Shown: positions 27,112 through 36,070 of the stretch, in pieces | Layout of the letters: every line of letters begins with the position of its first letter | How positions within the stretch are numbered: the stretch's first letter is position 1 | From: Bacteroidota bacterium | Lineage (GTDB): Bacteria > Bacteroidota > Ignavibacteria > Ignavibacteriales > Melioribacteraceae | Reading direction: 5' to 3' | Length of the DNA stretch: 61,629 nucleotides | Assembly (NCBI GenBank): GCA_021820065.1 | Contig: JAKAEE010000013.1 | Location: forward strand, 1-61,629 | The notes under the pieces: generated by a model | What the model was told of the DNA's origin: nothing | The model's input: only the letters and a program-made list of their open reading frames with translations | The model's database searches: none | Position numbers and translations under genes: made by a program

Positions 27112-28446
27112 TCAATTTGTTTTTAACAATCCAATGGCGCTCAAAAGTCCGAACTGTTTGTAAACGTAATTTGATTCGGCGGCAATTTCATTATTCATTG
27201 CCTGCACATAATCTCTGTATGCCTGCTGCTGATCGATGAAAGTTGCCGAACCGATTACATACGAATCTCTTTTGATCGACCAAGTTTCTTTGGATGACTT
27301 CACGGCGGCTTTTGTCACGCTGAGTTGGAGTTGTGCGGTCTGCAAATCTATCACCGCATTTTTAACGTCGCTTTTAATTTGGCGTTCCAACGCAGCCAAA
27401 TCTTCATTCGTATTTTCTATTTGCACTTGTGCAGATTGAATGGAGAAGTCGGTATTCCAGTGTGAGAAAATTGGAAAGTTCAACGACAAGCCAACGCTAT
27501 AAACCTTTCTTGTGAACAAGTCGGATGGACTAGTAGAACTGGTTGACAAACTGTAATTGCCCGACAGACTGGGGAAGAGTCCGCTCTTCGCAATCGTTAA
27601 CTGATATTCTGCGCTTGCTAATTTTGCTTTCTGACTTTGGTAATCGTTCCGATTGCTTAATGCTGTTTGATAAACGGTCTGCAAGTCATTCAAGTACTTC
27701 GAAACTTCCGGCAGGTAAGTGGAATCCATCTCGAAAGAATAATCTTTCAACACATCCTTGGATAAATAATTCAGCAAATTGATCTTCGCCTTTTCAAAAT
27801 TATTTTTCGCCTGAAGGTATGCAAGCTGAGAGTTTGAAGTTTGATATTCTTGAGAGTAAAGATCGGCATTGGTTACCATTTTAAGATCATACATTTCCTT
27901 CACCTTATTTAGCATGTCGGCATTGTATTTCTGATCTTCCTGCTGAAAACTTAAAATCTTTTGGTCGTTGATAACGGTAACAAAAAGATTTACCGTTTGA
28001 AGAACAACATCTTGACGAAGTTTTTCCAAATCATATTTAGCAGATTGAAGATTATTTTTTTGCATGCTGATGTTGGTTAAGGTAGATAATCCGTCAAACA
28101 ATGTTACATTGCCGCCGAGCGACAAGCTGTAATTTCTGGTATCGGTTTGCGAAGGACCTAAATTTTGCGCCTCGCCAAAGAAATTAACAACGCTTGTACC
28201 CTGACTGTTGCTTGTCCGCTGCCAATTCCAACCGCTGTTAAAGTTCAATGTCGGGATTAAATTTCCGTATGCATTCTTTACGGCAGCGTCTGAAGTTTGT
28301 AAACTATTTGTGCTCTTTATTATAGAAGTGTTTTGATTCAGAGCAATCGTTATTGCCTGACTCAGCGTAATTTTGTCTTGTCCGTTAGTTACGTTCACAC
28401 TTAAAAAAGAAAAAAGTAGTAAAAGAATTATTGCTTTGAATTTCAT
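27112..28446 (-). CDS. TolC-family outer-membrane efflux protein
   Basis: This 444-residue protein has a signal peptide (MKFKAIILLLLFSFLSVNVTNGQ) and two repeats of the outer-membrane efflux domain, rich in long helices (SAKYDLEKLRQDVVLQTV, ALERQIKSDVKNAVIDLQTAQ). I chose the ATG at 28446 over one at 28497, because it starts directly at the signal peptide and avoids overlapping the permease. It is the last gene of a four-gene tripartite efflux operon and would form the outer-membrane channel. Confidence 0.9.
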   Translation of the reverse strand: MKFKAIILLLLFSFLSVNVTNGQDKITLSQAITIALNQNTSIIKSTNSLQTSDAAVKNAYGNLIPTLNFNSGWNWQRTSNSQGTSVVNFFGEAQNLGPSQTDTRNYSLSLGGNVTLFDGLSTLTNISMQKNNLQSAKYDLEKLRQDVVLQTVNLFVTVINDQKILSFQQEDQKYNADMLNKVKEMYDLKMVTNADLYSQEYQTSNSQLAYLQAKNNFEKAKINLLNYLSKDVLKDYSFEMDSTYLPEVSKYLNDLQTVYQTALSNRNDYQSQKAKLASAEYQLTIAKSGLFPSLSGNYSLSTSSTSPSDLFTRKVYSVGLSLNFPIFSHWNTDFSIQSAQVQIENTNEDLAALERQIKSDVKNAVIDLQTAQLQLSVTKAAVKSSKETWSIKRDSYVIGSATFIDQQQAYRDYVQAMNNEIAAESNYVYKQFGLLSAIGLLKTN

Positions 28447-28474
28447 CAGATCATTCCAAAAATTTTTGTGTTTA

Positions 28475-29692
28475 TTATTCATATCTAAGTGCATCAATTG
28501 GATTTAATCCGGCAGCTTTTCGCGCCGGGTAGAATCCGAAAAATATTCCGATGGCGCCGGCAAATCCGAATGCAATCATTATCACTTGCGGCTTTATATA
28601 TGCCGCCTGATCGGTGTAATGGTTTAAGAGATAAGTTATTAGAAACGATAGCAGTACGCCAATTATTCCTCCCGTTAAACTCAGTACGATTGCCTCGGTC
28701 AGGAATTGAATTAAAATATCCGACGATCTTGCACCGATAGAAAGACGAATTCCGATTTCGCGCGTTCTTTCCGTAACCGACACAAGCATTATGTTCATAA
28801 TTCCGATACCGCCGACAACAAGCGATACGCCCGCAACCGATGCGAGAAGTATGGTAAGCACACGCGATGTTTCTGTTGCCGCTTCTGTAATATCGGATTG
28901 ATCACGAATGGTAAAATCGTCGGCTTCGCCCTGCGTAAGTTTATGAGCTTCTCTCATTATGCCTTTTAGTTCTTCTATTGTAGCGGGAATTTTTTCACTT
29001 GATTGTGCGCTGACCTGAATTGAACTAATAAATTTTCCTCCCGCAAGACGATCTAAAACTGTCCGTGATGGAGCCAATATAACATCGTCGTTACTTGTTC
29101 CAACTGAAGACTGACCTTTTGAGGTAAGCACACCGATCACTTTGAAAGGTACGCTTCGTATCCTTATTGTTTGTCCAATCGGATCTTCGTTAGGAAATAA
29201 ATTTTTTACAACATCGGTGCCCAAAACGCAAACCTTGTTTCTGGATGTTACATCTCTCTCGGTAAAGAATTCTCCGCTTTCCAAAGGCCATTCACGAATA
29301 TCGAGATAATCCGGTGATACGCCTTGAACCATAGTAAACCAGTTTCCGATTCCGCCTATTACCTGAGCTCTTGCCATAACAACGGGTGAAACGGCTTTTG
29401 CAAGAGTCGATTGAGTGGTTATTTTGTCCACGTCATCAAATGTAAATCTGTTAAAAGTTCCTGCACCGCCTCTAACGCCGCCGGTATTTGATGCGCCTGG
29501 TGTAATAATGATCAGATTGGTTCCGAGGGATGCGATTTGCTGTTCAACTTTTAATTGTGCGCCGTCTCCAATTGCAACCATTACAACAACCGCTGCCACG
29601 CCGATAATAATTCCGAGTGCAGTGAGCAAACTTCTTAAGCGTGATTTCAAGATACTTTTTGTTGCAACTTTCAGAATTACTTTTGCTTTCAT
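28475..29692 (-). CDS. ABC transporter permease, MacB/FtsX type
   Basis: This 405-residue protein has one N-terminal transmembrane helix (LTALGIIIGVAAVVVMVAIG), a large periplasmic domain (about 45-280) and three C-terminal helices. GIGIMNIMLVSVTERTREIGIR is the FtsX-type coupling motif. In MacB the ATPase is fused in front; here it is a separate gene 12 bases upstream. It works as a mechanotransmitter, driving export from the periplasm with the adaptor and TolC protein. Confidence 0.92.
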   Translation of the reverse strand: MKAKVILKVATKSILKSRLRSLLTALGIIIGVAAVVVMVAIGDGAQLKVEQQIASLGTNLIIITPGASNTGGVRGGAGTFNRFTFDDVDKITTQSTLAKAVSPVVMARAQVIGGIGNWFTMVQGVSPDYLDIREWPLESGEFFTERDVTSRNKVCVLGTDVVKNLFPNEDPIGQTIRIRSVPFKVIGVLTSKGQSSVGTSNDDVILAPSRTVLDRLAGGKFISSIQVSAQSSEKIPATIEELKGIMREAHKLTQGEADDFTIRDQSDITEAATETSRVLTILLASVAGVSLVVGGIGIMNIMLVSVTERTREIGIRLSIGARSSDILIQFLTEAIVLSLTGGIIGVLLSFLITYLLNHYTDQAAYIKPQVIMIAFGFAGAIGIFFGFYPARKAAGLNPIDALRYE

Positions 29693-29704
29693 TTTACGGT
29701 CCCT

Positions 29705-30457
29705 TTATTCTTCAATTGTTGCTTCGGCTTCGATCCGTTTCAATTCTTCTTCGGCGTTCAGACGATCTTTGATGAAATAATCTTTTATCACTCGTCCATC
29801 TCGCATTTCCACAATGCGTTTGGCAAACGAGGCAAAATCCCTTTCGTGCGTAACCATTACAACCGTTATCCCTTCTTCATTTAATTTTTGAAAGAGATTA
29901 AAAACCTCAACCGATGTTCTGCTATCTAAATTTCCGGTCGGTTCATCGGCAAGAATCATTGCCGGCTCGTTGACGAGTGCGCGGGCAATTGCAACTCTTT
30001 GCTGCTGACCGCCGGATAATTGACTTGGAATATGATGCATACGATCACCAAGCCCGACTCTTTTCAAAGCTTCAATTGCCTGTTTGTGCTGGTCTTTTAT
30101 TTTATCAACGCGGTCGTACATCAATGGTAATTCCACGTTTTCAAGAGCCGTTGTTCGGGGAAGCAGATTAAATCCTTGGAATACAAAACCGATTTTCTGA
30201 TTCCGTATGTCGGCGTATTCATTCTTGCTCATCTTGCTTGTGTTGTGTCCATCCAGAAAATATTCGCCGGATGTGGGCATATCAAGACAGCCGAGTAAAT
30301 TCATTAGAGTAGATTTGCCGGAACCTGAAGCGCCCATAATCGCAACAAACTCTCCCTGTTTTATCGAAAGATTAACGTGCTTTAATGCTGGTACATCAAT
30401 GTCGCCGACTTTGTATGTCTTAGTAAGGTCTTTAGTATTAATGATTATATTTTCCAA
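29705..30457 (-). CDS. ABC transporter ATP-binding protein, LolD/MacB type
   Basis: This 250-residue ATPase has Walker A GASGSGKSTLMN, signature LSGGQQQRVAIARAL and Walker B ILADEPTGNLDS. GQQQ and EPTGNLDS are typical of the LolD/MacB branch. A tail of about 25 residues (EEELKRIEAEATIEE) is an extra charged helix. It lies between adaptor and permease in the operon and energises the permease. Confidence 0.94.
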   Translation of the reverse strand: MENIIINTKDLTKTYKVGDIDVPALKHVNLSIKQGEFVAIMGASGSGKSTLMNLLGCLDMPTSGEYFLDGHNTSKMSKNEYADIRNQKIGFVFQGFNLLPRTTALENVELPLMYDRVDKIKDQHKQAIEALKRVGLGDRMHHIPSQLSGGQQQRVAIARALVNEPAMILADEPTGNLDSRTSVEVFNLFQKLNEEGITVVMVTHERDFASFAKRIVEMRDGRVIKDYFIKDRLNAEEELKRIEAEATIEE

Positions 30458-30472
30458 TAGTAGTCTCCAGTT

Positions 30473-31768
30473 TTAAAATCCTCTTCCGAATCTTGGACCG
30501 CTTTGCTGCGGGTTAAATACGTTGCTGCTGGATTGACTTGTCGCATCTTCGGATACGCCGGAAATAACTTTCATACCTTCTGTTATATTTCTTCCTCTTA
30601 CTATCTCGGTATTCTTACCGTCAGTTAATCCAATCATCACGGGACTCATTTTCAGAATTCCTTTTTCATCAAAGTACCAAAGTCTGTTCATGTTGCGTCT
30701 TCTAGCGCCGTTGCCGTTTGCACCATTGCCAAACTGCATTCCGCTCCCACTAGATTGCCACTGTCCGCCTTGTCTGCCCTGGAATTTTTTCTTAATGCTG
30801 TCTGGCAAGCTTGCCATTTCTTTTTCCATGTTCTTACGATATTCTTCCATCATTGCGTCTGTTGGTTGGAATCTTAATGCAATATTTGGAACGAGCAGAA
30901 CATTTTGTCTGTAGTCAACATAAAAATCAACTGTGGCGGTCATGCCGGGAAGAAGTAGTTTTTCCTTGTTGTCTGCTTTTACTACAACGGTATAGTTCAC
31001 TACGTTAGATACAACGTTGGGATTAAGTCGAATCTGAATAACCTCGCCGTCAAATGTTTTGTCCGGATAAGCCTGAACTGTGAACTTTGCTTTATCTCCA
31101 ACTTTAATTTGTCCGATGTCGCTTTCGTCAACGCTCGCAAGGATCCACATGTTGGAAAGATCTTCCGCAATTGTGAAAAGAGTTGGCGCTGATAAACTTG
31201 CAGCCACAGTCTGACCTTGTTCGACAGCACGGTTAATAATTGTTCCCGAAATCGGTGCATAGATGTATGCATAACCCAAATTTAAGTTAGCTCTTTCAAG
31301 CGCGGTTTGTGCCGACTTCAAGTTGGCGAGCAAAGTTTCTACATTGGTTTTTGAGGCGATGAAGTCAACTTCGTTTATAAATTTCTTTTCGTACAGTTGT
31401 TTATTTCTTTCATGAACTGCAATTGCCTGATTATACTGGGCTTTTGCCTTATCGAGATTTGCCTGTGCGTCTTTAACGGCTGCTGCCAAAACAACAGTAT
31501 CAAGCACTGCAAGCAGCTGACCTTTTCTTACCGAAGAATTAAAATCAACAAACATTCTGTCAATCTTACCCGATACTTGCGTTCCGACCTCAACTGTTTT
31601 CACCGCTTGGAGCGTTCCTGTACTGCTGATTAAAACATTCAGGTCTCCCTTTGAAACTTGAACGTAACTGAATTTTGTATTCTCAGGGTCGCTTTTGAAG
31701 AATAAAAAATAACCAACTAATAGCAAACCAACTACAACCGAACTTATGATTATAACTTTCTTTTTCAT
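30473..31768 (-). CDS. periplasmic adaptor of tripartite efflux system (HlyD/MacA family)
   Basis: This 431-residue protein has an N-terminal membrane anchor (VIIISSVVVGLLLVGYFLFF), a biotinyl-lipoyl-like region split by a helical hairpin (GTQVSGKIDRMF, then PISGTIINRAV) and beta-barrel domains. A Gly/Gln/Asn-rich insert (about 330-365, GRQGGQWQSSGSGMQFG) lies before the membrane-proximal domain. It is first in the operon adaptor-ATPase-permease-TolC, with gaps of 15, 12 and 28 bases. Likely cargo is a macrolide, peptide or lipid; it cannot be named. Confidence 0.9.
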   Translation of the reverse strand: MKKKVIIISSVVVGLLLVGYFLFFKSDPENTKFSYVQVSKGDLNVLISSTGTLQAVKTVEVGTQVSGKIDRMFVDFNSSVRKGQLLAVLDTVVLAAAVKDAQANLDKAKAQYNQAIAVHERNKQLYEKKFINEVDFIASKTNVETLLANLKSAQTALERANLNLGYAYIYAPISGTIINRAVEQGQTVAASLSAPTLFTIAEDLSNMWILASVDESDIGQIKVGDKAKFTVQAYPDKTFDGEVIQIRLNPNVVSNVVNYTVVVKADNKEKLLLPGMTATVDFYVDYRQNVLLVPNIALRFQPTDAMMEEYRKNMEKEMASLPDSIKKKFQGRQGGQWQSSGSGMQFGNGANGNGARRRNMNRLWYFDEKGILKMSPVMIGLTDGKNTEIVRGRNITEGMKVISGVSEDATSQSSSNVFNPQQSGPRFGRGF

Positions 31769-32083
31769 GTTTAGTCTCTAATATCTTTTCTGTTTAAGAA
31801 TTATTTTTTTAGGAGTTAGACCTCCAAAAGAATCTTGTGGTTTAAACAATATTTAATTCATTTCTACAACGATTGTGTGTGACGCTTGTACTGAAAACAT
31901 TGCGTCATCTGGAGATCGAACTTAGGAATCGTCACGATTGATTTAATGCCAGTGAGATAAATTTCTTATATTAGCGCGCTAAAAAACTTCAGCATTTAAC
32001 AGATTTTTACAAAATTTTCGAAACCAGATTAGATATAAGTTTGTAAGAAAATATTCGAATTAAAAAAACAGTGAGGGTTCAAA
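31769..32083. promoter_or_regulatory. divergent regulatory region between efflux and moxR-bat operons
   Basis: This 315-base gene-free stretch separates two divergent operons. TAAGTTTG at 32036-32043 (plus strand, 41 bases before the moxR start) matches the TAnnTTTG box, with only a poor TTTT at the -33 place. For the efflux operon I see no matching box. No operator-like palindrome stands out beyond a weak GGAG/CTCC pair near 31813-31826. Confidence 0.4.
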
Positions 32084-33067
32084 TTGGATATTACTGCGCT
32101 CAATGAGAAAATTAGACGGGAAAGCGAGTTCATTGATCTGCTTTTCAATGAAATCGGCAAGACGATTGTAGGACAAAAAGCCATGCTTGAACGCCTTGTT
32201 GTCGGTATTCTTGGCAACGGACACGTTTTGCTGGAAGGCGTACCTGGCTTGGCAAAGACGCTTGCAATCAAGTCTCTCGCAGCTTCGATGAAAGCTAAAT
32301 TCCAGAGAATACAATTCACTCCCGATCTTCTTCCGGCAGATCTTATCGGAACATTGATCTACAACCAGAAGGATGGAAACTTTACAATTAAGAAAGGTCC
32401 GGTCTTCGCCAATTTTATTTTGGCAGACGAAATCAACCGTTCACCCGCAAAAGTTCAGAGTGCGCTTCTTGAAGCAATGCAGGAGCGTCAGGTAACAATC
32501 GGCGATACAACTTTTAAATTAGACGAACCGTTTCTCGTGCTCGCTACTCAAAACCCGATTGAGCAGGAGGGAACTTATCCTTTGCCGGAAGCGCAGGTAG
32601 ATCGTTTCATGTTGAAAGTGAAAATCACTTATCCGTCGCGCGAAGAAGAACAAAAAATCATGAAGTTGAACACGGCTAATGAAATACCGTCGATCAATCC
32701 CATTATTTCTCCGGAAGATATTTTGAAGGCGAGAAAGCTGGTTCATGAAATTTATGTTGACGAAAAAATTGAGAAGTATATTCTTGATATCGTCTTCGCT
32801 ACCAGAAATCCGAAAGATTACGGATTGGATGAGCTTACTGAATTGATCAGTTACGGCGCATCACCCCGCGCATCAATTAATTTGGCTCTCGGCGCACGTG
32901 CAATAGCTTTTATCAGAAGACGCGGCTACGTAATTCCGGAAGACGTGCGTTCTATCTGTGCCGATGTATTGCGTCACCGTGTTGCAGTAACATACGAAGC
33001 AGAAGCAGAGGATATAACTTCGGAAACAATCATTTCAAAAATTTTGAATAGAATTGAAGTACCGTGA
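32084..33067 (+). CDS. moxR: MoxR family AAA+ ATPase
   Basis: This 327-residue chaperone-like ATPase has Walker A EGVPGLAKTLA, Walker B FILADEINRSPAKVQSALLEAM, the ATQNPIEQEGTYPLPEAQVDRF sensor region and the C-terminal lid domain. MoxR proteins act with vWA proteins in maturation of other complexes, and here it heads the bat operon. It starts with TTG at 32084 after GTGAGGG. Confidence 0.95.
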   Translation: MDITALNEKIRRESEFIDLLFNEIGKTIVGQKAMLERLVVGILGNGHVLLEGVPGLAKTLAIKSLAASMKAKFQRIQFTPDLLPADLIGTLIYNQKDGNFTIKKGPVFANFILADEINRSPAKVQSALLEAMQERQVTIGDTTFKLDEPFLVLATQNPIEQEGTYPLPEAQVDRFMLKVKITYPSREEEQKIMKLNTANEIPSINPIISPEDILKARKLVHEIYVDEKIEKYILDIVFATRNPKDYGLDELTELISYGASPRASINLALGARAIAFIRRRGYVIPEDVRSICADVLRHRVAVTYEAEAEDITSETIISKILNRIEVP

Positions 33068-33074
33068 TAGGATG

Positions 33075-33143
33075 TCATTGGTCAATGGTCATTAGAAAAT
33101 CTAAAGTTTGCTAATGACAAATGGCTAATGTCGAATGACTAAT
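33075..33143. repeat. 7-base periodic repeats in the moxR/DUF58 gap
   Basis: Three units TCATTGG, TCAATGG, TCATTAG (33075-33095) are followed 17 bases later by four AATGnnn units (33113-33140). The second array is roughly the inverse of the first, so the gap could fold into a hairpin. The period is exactly 7 in both. Confidence 0.75.
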
Positions 33144-33148
33144 TATTT

Positions 33149-34024
33149 ATGCTAACAAAAGAATTACTTAAACAAGTAAGACAAATCGAGATTCGCACGC
33201 GCGGAATTGTGAACGATGTTTTTTCCGGCGAGTATCATTCCGTTTTCAAAGGAAGAGGAATCGAATTCTCGGAAGTACGCGAGTATAATTTCGGCGATGA
33301 CATTCGAAGTATCGATTGGAATGTGAGCGCGCGATTCGGTCATCCGTTCGTAAAAATATTTGAAGAGGAACGTGAACTTACGGTAATGCTGCTTGTGGAT
33401 TTAAGCGGTTCGTTGGTTTTTGGCTCGGTCGAAAAAACGAAACAGCAAATTGCAGCGGAGTTGAGCGCTATTCTCGCATTCTCTGCGTTGAAGAATAATG
33501 ACAAAGTTGGACTGATATTATTTACGGACAGAATTGAAAAGTTCGTTCCGCCTCGAAAAGGAAAAAGCCACGCATTAAGAATTATCCGTGAAGTGCTTTC
33601 ATTCCAGCCCGAAGGTAATCAAACCAACATTCGCCAGGCTCTGGAGTATTTCAATCATACAATAAAAAAGAAAGCGATTTTATTTTTGATCTCAGACTTT
33701 ATGGATACCGGTTACGACAAGATTTTGAGAATCGTTGGCAAGAAACATGATTTGATCGGGGTTGTCCTTCGCGATCCACGAGAGAAATCAATCATCAACG
33801 CCGGCTTAATAAAATTCCGCGACGCCGAGACCAACGAAATTAGATTCGTTGACACGAGCGACAAAGCTGTTCGCGATTCGATTACAAAAGAATACAGCCG
33901 CTGGCTCGAATACAGAAGAAACTTATTTGTCTCAAGCAGATTGGACTCAATCGATATCGAGACTTCCGGCTCGTATGTAAAACCGCTTGTAGATTTCTTT
34001 AAGCTGAGGGAAAAGAGATGGTAA
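33149..34024 (+). CDS. DUF58 domain protein of the bat operon
   Basis: This 291-residue protein has the DUF58 signature GRGIEFSEVREYNFGDDIRSIDWNVSARFG near residues 35-65, then a vWA-like domain (LLVDLSGSLVFG carries a DxSGS metal site). DUF58 proteins regularly follow MoxR. The end overlaps the next gene by 7 bases. The exact role is not known. Confidence 0.9.
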   Translation: MLTKELLKQVRQIEIRTRGIVNDVFSGEYHSVFKGRGIEFSEVREYNFGDDIRSIDWNVSARFGHPFVKIFEEERELTVMLLVDLSGSLVFGSVEKTKQQIAAELSAILAFSALKNNDKVGLILFTDRIEKFVPPRKGKSHALRIIREVLSFQPEGNQTNIRQALEYFNHTIKKKAILFLISDFMDTGYDKILRIVGKKHDLIGVVLRDPREKSIINAGLIKFRDAETNEIRFVDTSDKAVRDSITKEYSRWLEYRRNLFVSSRLDSIDIETSGSYVKPLVDFFKLREKRW

Positions 34025-34977
34025 AGTTTTTCAAAATTGTTTTTTTAGCAGCACTCTTTTCGCAGTCATTTATTCTTGCTCAGAGTATTTCCGTCAGCGC
34101 AACTACCGACACAACTAAATATAAAGTCGGCGATTATATAAAGTACAATCTTGAACTCAAGTACGACAAAAATATAAAAGTTGAACTCCCGCCGGTTAAA
34201 GACAGCGTCAAAGTTTTGGATTTTATTGAGCAGCTACCAACAGACAGCAGTCAAGTCGATTCAAAAATTGTGAAGAAATATCATTTCGTTTTTTCAAAGT
34301 ACGATTCAGCACAGGTAACTATACCCGCATTGAAAATTGTGTACACAGTCGGCAGCGACACAACAAAAAAATTTCTTGCGACAAATCCGGTTACGATTCT
34401 CGTTACAACGCTTCTTGTTAATCCGAACCAGGATATCAAAGACATCAAAGAGCCGATGAAACTTCCTATGAATTGGCTGCTGATAATTATAATCGTTTTG
34501 CTGGCAGCCGCTTTGATTGTTGCGCTCTATTATGTTTACAAATACTACCGCAAGAAAAAATCGGCAAAAGAAAATATTGTTCCGGAAATTATTATTCCAC
34601 CGTATGAAATTGCTTTAGGTGAATTACGTGCGCTTGATGAGAAAAAATTATGGCAGCATGGTATGATCAAACAATACCATTCCGAAATTACTGAAATCGT
34701 AAGAAAATATTTTGAGAGTCGTTTCAATTTCCGCGCGCTTGAAATGACCTCGGCGGAAATCTTAGCGGTTCTAAGTTACATTCAAGACGGGAAGAAAGTT
34801 GAAAACATTGCCGGAAACTTTTTCAGCAACGCCGATCTTGTTAAGTTTGCAAAGTTTGAGCCGATGCCGAAAGTGAACGAAGAGATGATGCAGCAAGCTT
34901 ATGAGATTGTAAACATAACTATCCCCGTTGCACCAGAACCAAAACCGGAAGTGAGTGAGGAAGCAAATGGCAAGTGA
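34018..34977 (+). CDS. membrane protein of the bat operon, BatD-like periplasmic part
   Basis: This 319-residue protein has a signal peptide (MVKFFKIVFLAALFSQSFILAQ), a periplasmic beta domain (about 22-145, SATTDTTKYKVGDYIKYNLEL, resembling the repeats of BatD), one transmembrane helix (about 150-172) and a cytoplasmic domain (YFESRFNFRALEMTSAEIL). It overlaps DUF58 by 7 bases and batA by 11. It is a usual but unnamed member of moxR-bat clusters in this group. Confidence 0.75.
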   Translation: MVKFFKIVFLAALFSQSFILAQSISVSATTDTTKYKVGDYIKYNLELKYDKNIKVELPPVKDSVKVLDFIEQLPTDSSQVDSKIVKKYHFVFSKYDSAQVTIPALKIVYTVGSDTTKKFLATNPVTILVTTLLVNPNQDIKDIKEPMKLPMNWLLIIIIVLLAAALIVALYYVYKYYRKKKSAKENIVPEIIIPPYEIALGELRALDEKKLWQHGMIKQYHSEITEIVRKYFESRFNFRALEMTSAEILAVLSYIQDGKKVENIAGNFFSNADLVKFAKFEPMPKVNEEMMQQAYEIVNITIPVAPEPKPEVSEEANGK

Positions 34978-35962
34978 CATCACATTCGCATATCCGTTTG
35001 TGCTCTGGTTCCTGCTTCTTGTTCCGGCTCTTGGCTACTGGTTTTGGAAAAAACGTGATCAGGTTTCACCAAACTTTACTTATTCCAGTCTTCAGGTTTT
35101 TGGAAAAGCGCCACGCACTCTGAAAGAAAAACTTGCAAACCTTCCGTCTTGGTTACGATTAGCGGCGATAACATTTTTTATTGTTGCTGCAGCTCGACCG
35201 CAAAGTTATTCAAGCGGACAAAACATGTACACCGAAGGAATTGATATTGCTATGGTGCTCGATATTTCCGGCAGTATGCTTTCCGAGGATTTGAAACCGA
35301 ACCGGATTGAAGCTGCAAAAAAAGTTATTGATGATTTTATAGCCGGAAGAACAAACGATAGAATCGGTCTCGTGATTTTTTCGCAGGACGCTTTCACGCA
35401 ATGTCCGCTCACAATAGATTACAGCGTTCTCAGAAATTTATTGAAACAAGTCCATAGCGGCATGATTGATGACGGAACCGCAATCGGTAACGCGATCGCA
35501 GATGGTGTTAACAGATTGAAAGACAGCAAATCAAAAAGTAAAGTTATGATCTTACTTACAGACGGCGTAAATAATGCCGGCGAGATCGATCCGATTACCG
35601 CGGCGCAGATTGCACAAAAATTTGGAGTGAGAATTTACACGGTTGGCGTAGGGACAATGGGCGAAGCGCCGTATCCGTTTCAGACGCCGTTTGGAATCCG
35701 CTATCAAATGATTCCGGTTGAGATTGATGAAAACCTTCTTCAGCAGATTTCGAATATCACCGGAGGAAAATATTTTCGCGCTACTAACAACAAGAAGCTG
35801 GAAGAAATTTACAACGAGATCGACCGTTTGGAAAAAACACGCGTTGAAGTAACATCATACCGAAACGCGAAGGAACTTTTTTACGGCTGGGCGTTTACAG
35901 GTTTGTTCCTGTTGTTTGCTGAAGTCGGTTTATCGAGAACATATTTGAGAAAATTGCCGTAG
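34967..35962 (+). CDS. batA: vWA membrane protein BatA
   Basis: This 331-residue protein has two N-terminal membrane segments, a vWA domain with an intact metal site (DISGSM, then a conserved Thr and LLTDGVNNAG) and one C-terminal helix. I chose the ATG at 34967, which has GAGG 6 bases upstream, over the GTG at 34955. The family was named from Bacteroides aerotolerance genes, though the direct role in oxygen tolerance is disputed. Confidence 0.9.
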   Translation: MASDITFAYPFVLWFLLLVPALGYWFWKKRDQVSPNFTYSSLQVFGKAPRTLKEKLANLPSWLRLAAITFFIVAAARPQSYSSGQNMYTEGIDIAMVLDISGSMLSEDLKPNRIEAAKKVIDDFIAGRTNDRIGLVIFSQDAFTQCPLTIDYSVLRNLLKQVHSGMIDDGTAIGNAIADGVNRLKDSKSKSKVMILLTDGVNNAGEIDPITAAQIAQKFGVRIYTVGVGTMGEAPYPFQTPFGIRYQMIPVEIDENLLQQISNITGGKYFRATNNKKLEEIYNEIDRLEKTRVEVTSYRNAKELFYGWAFTGLFLLFAEVGLSRTYLRKLP

Positions 35963-35966
35963 AAGC

Positions 35967-36025
35967 AATTGTGAATTGTGAATTGACCCGCTTCGACTCG
36001 CGTCTTGCGAGGCGAGGAATTGCGA
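35967..36025. repeat. 7-base periodic repeat (AATTGTG unit), apparently interrupted
   Basis: AATTGTG, AATTGTG and AATTGAC (35967-35987) are followed by a GC-richer 30-base piece containing CGAC/CTCGC/GCGAGG palindromic bits, and then another AATTGCG unit. It looks like a periodic array into which a short palindrome was inserted. It lies in the batA/batB gap. Confidence 0.6.
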
Positions 36026-36070
36026 ATGATGGATCTCAGAAAACAAAATTAAATTATTGGGAAGTAGAAA

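Noticed and set aside
33075..33143. CRISPR array
   Set aside because: The units are 7 bases with no spacers, and no cas gene is near.
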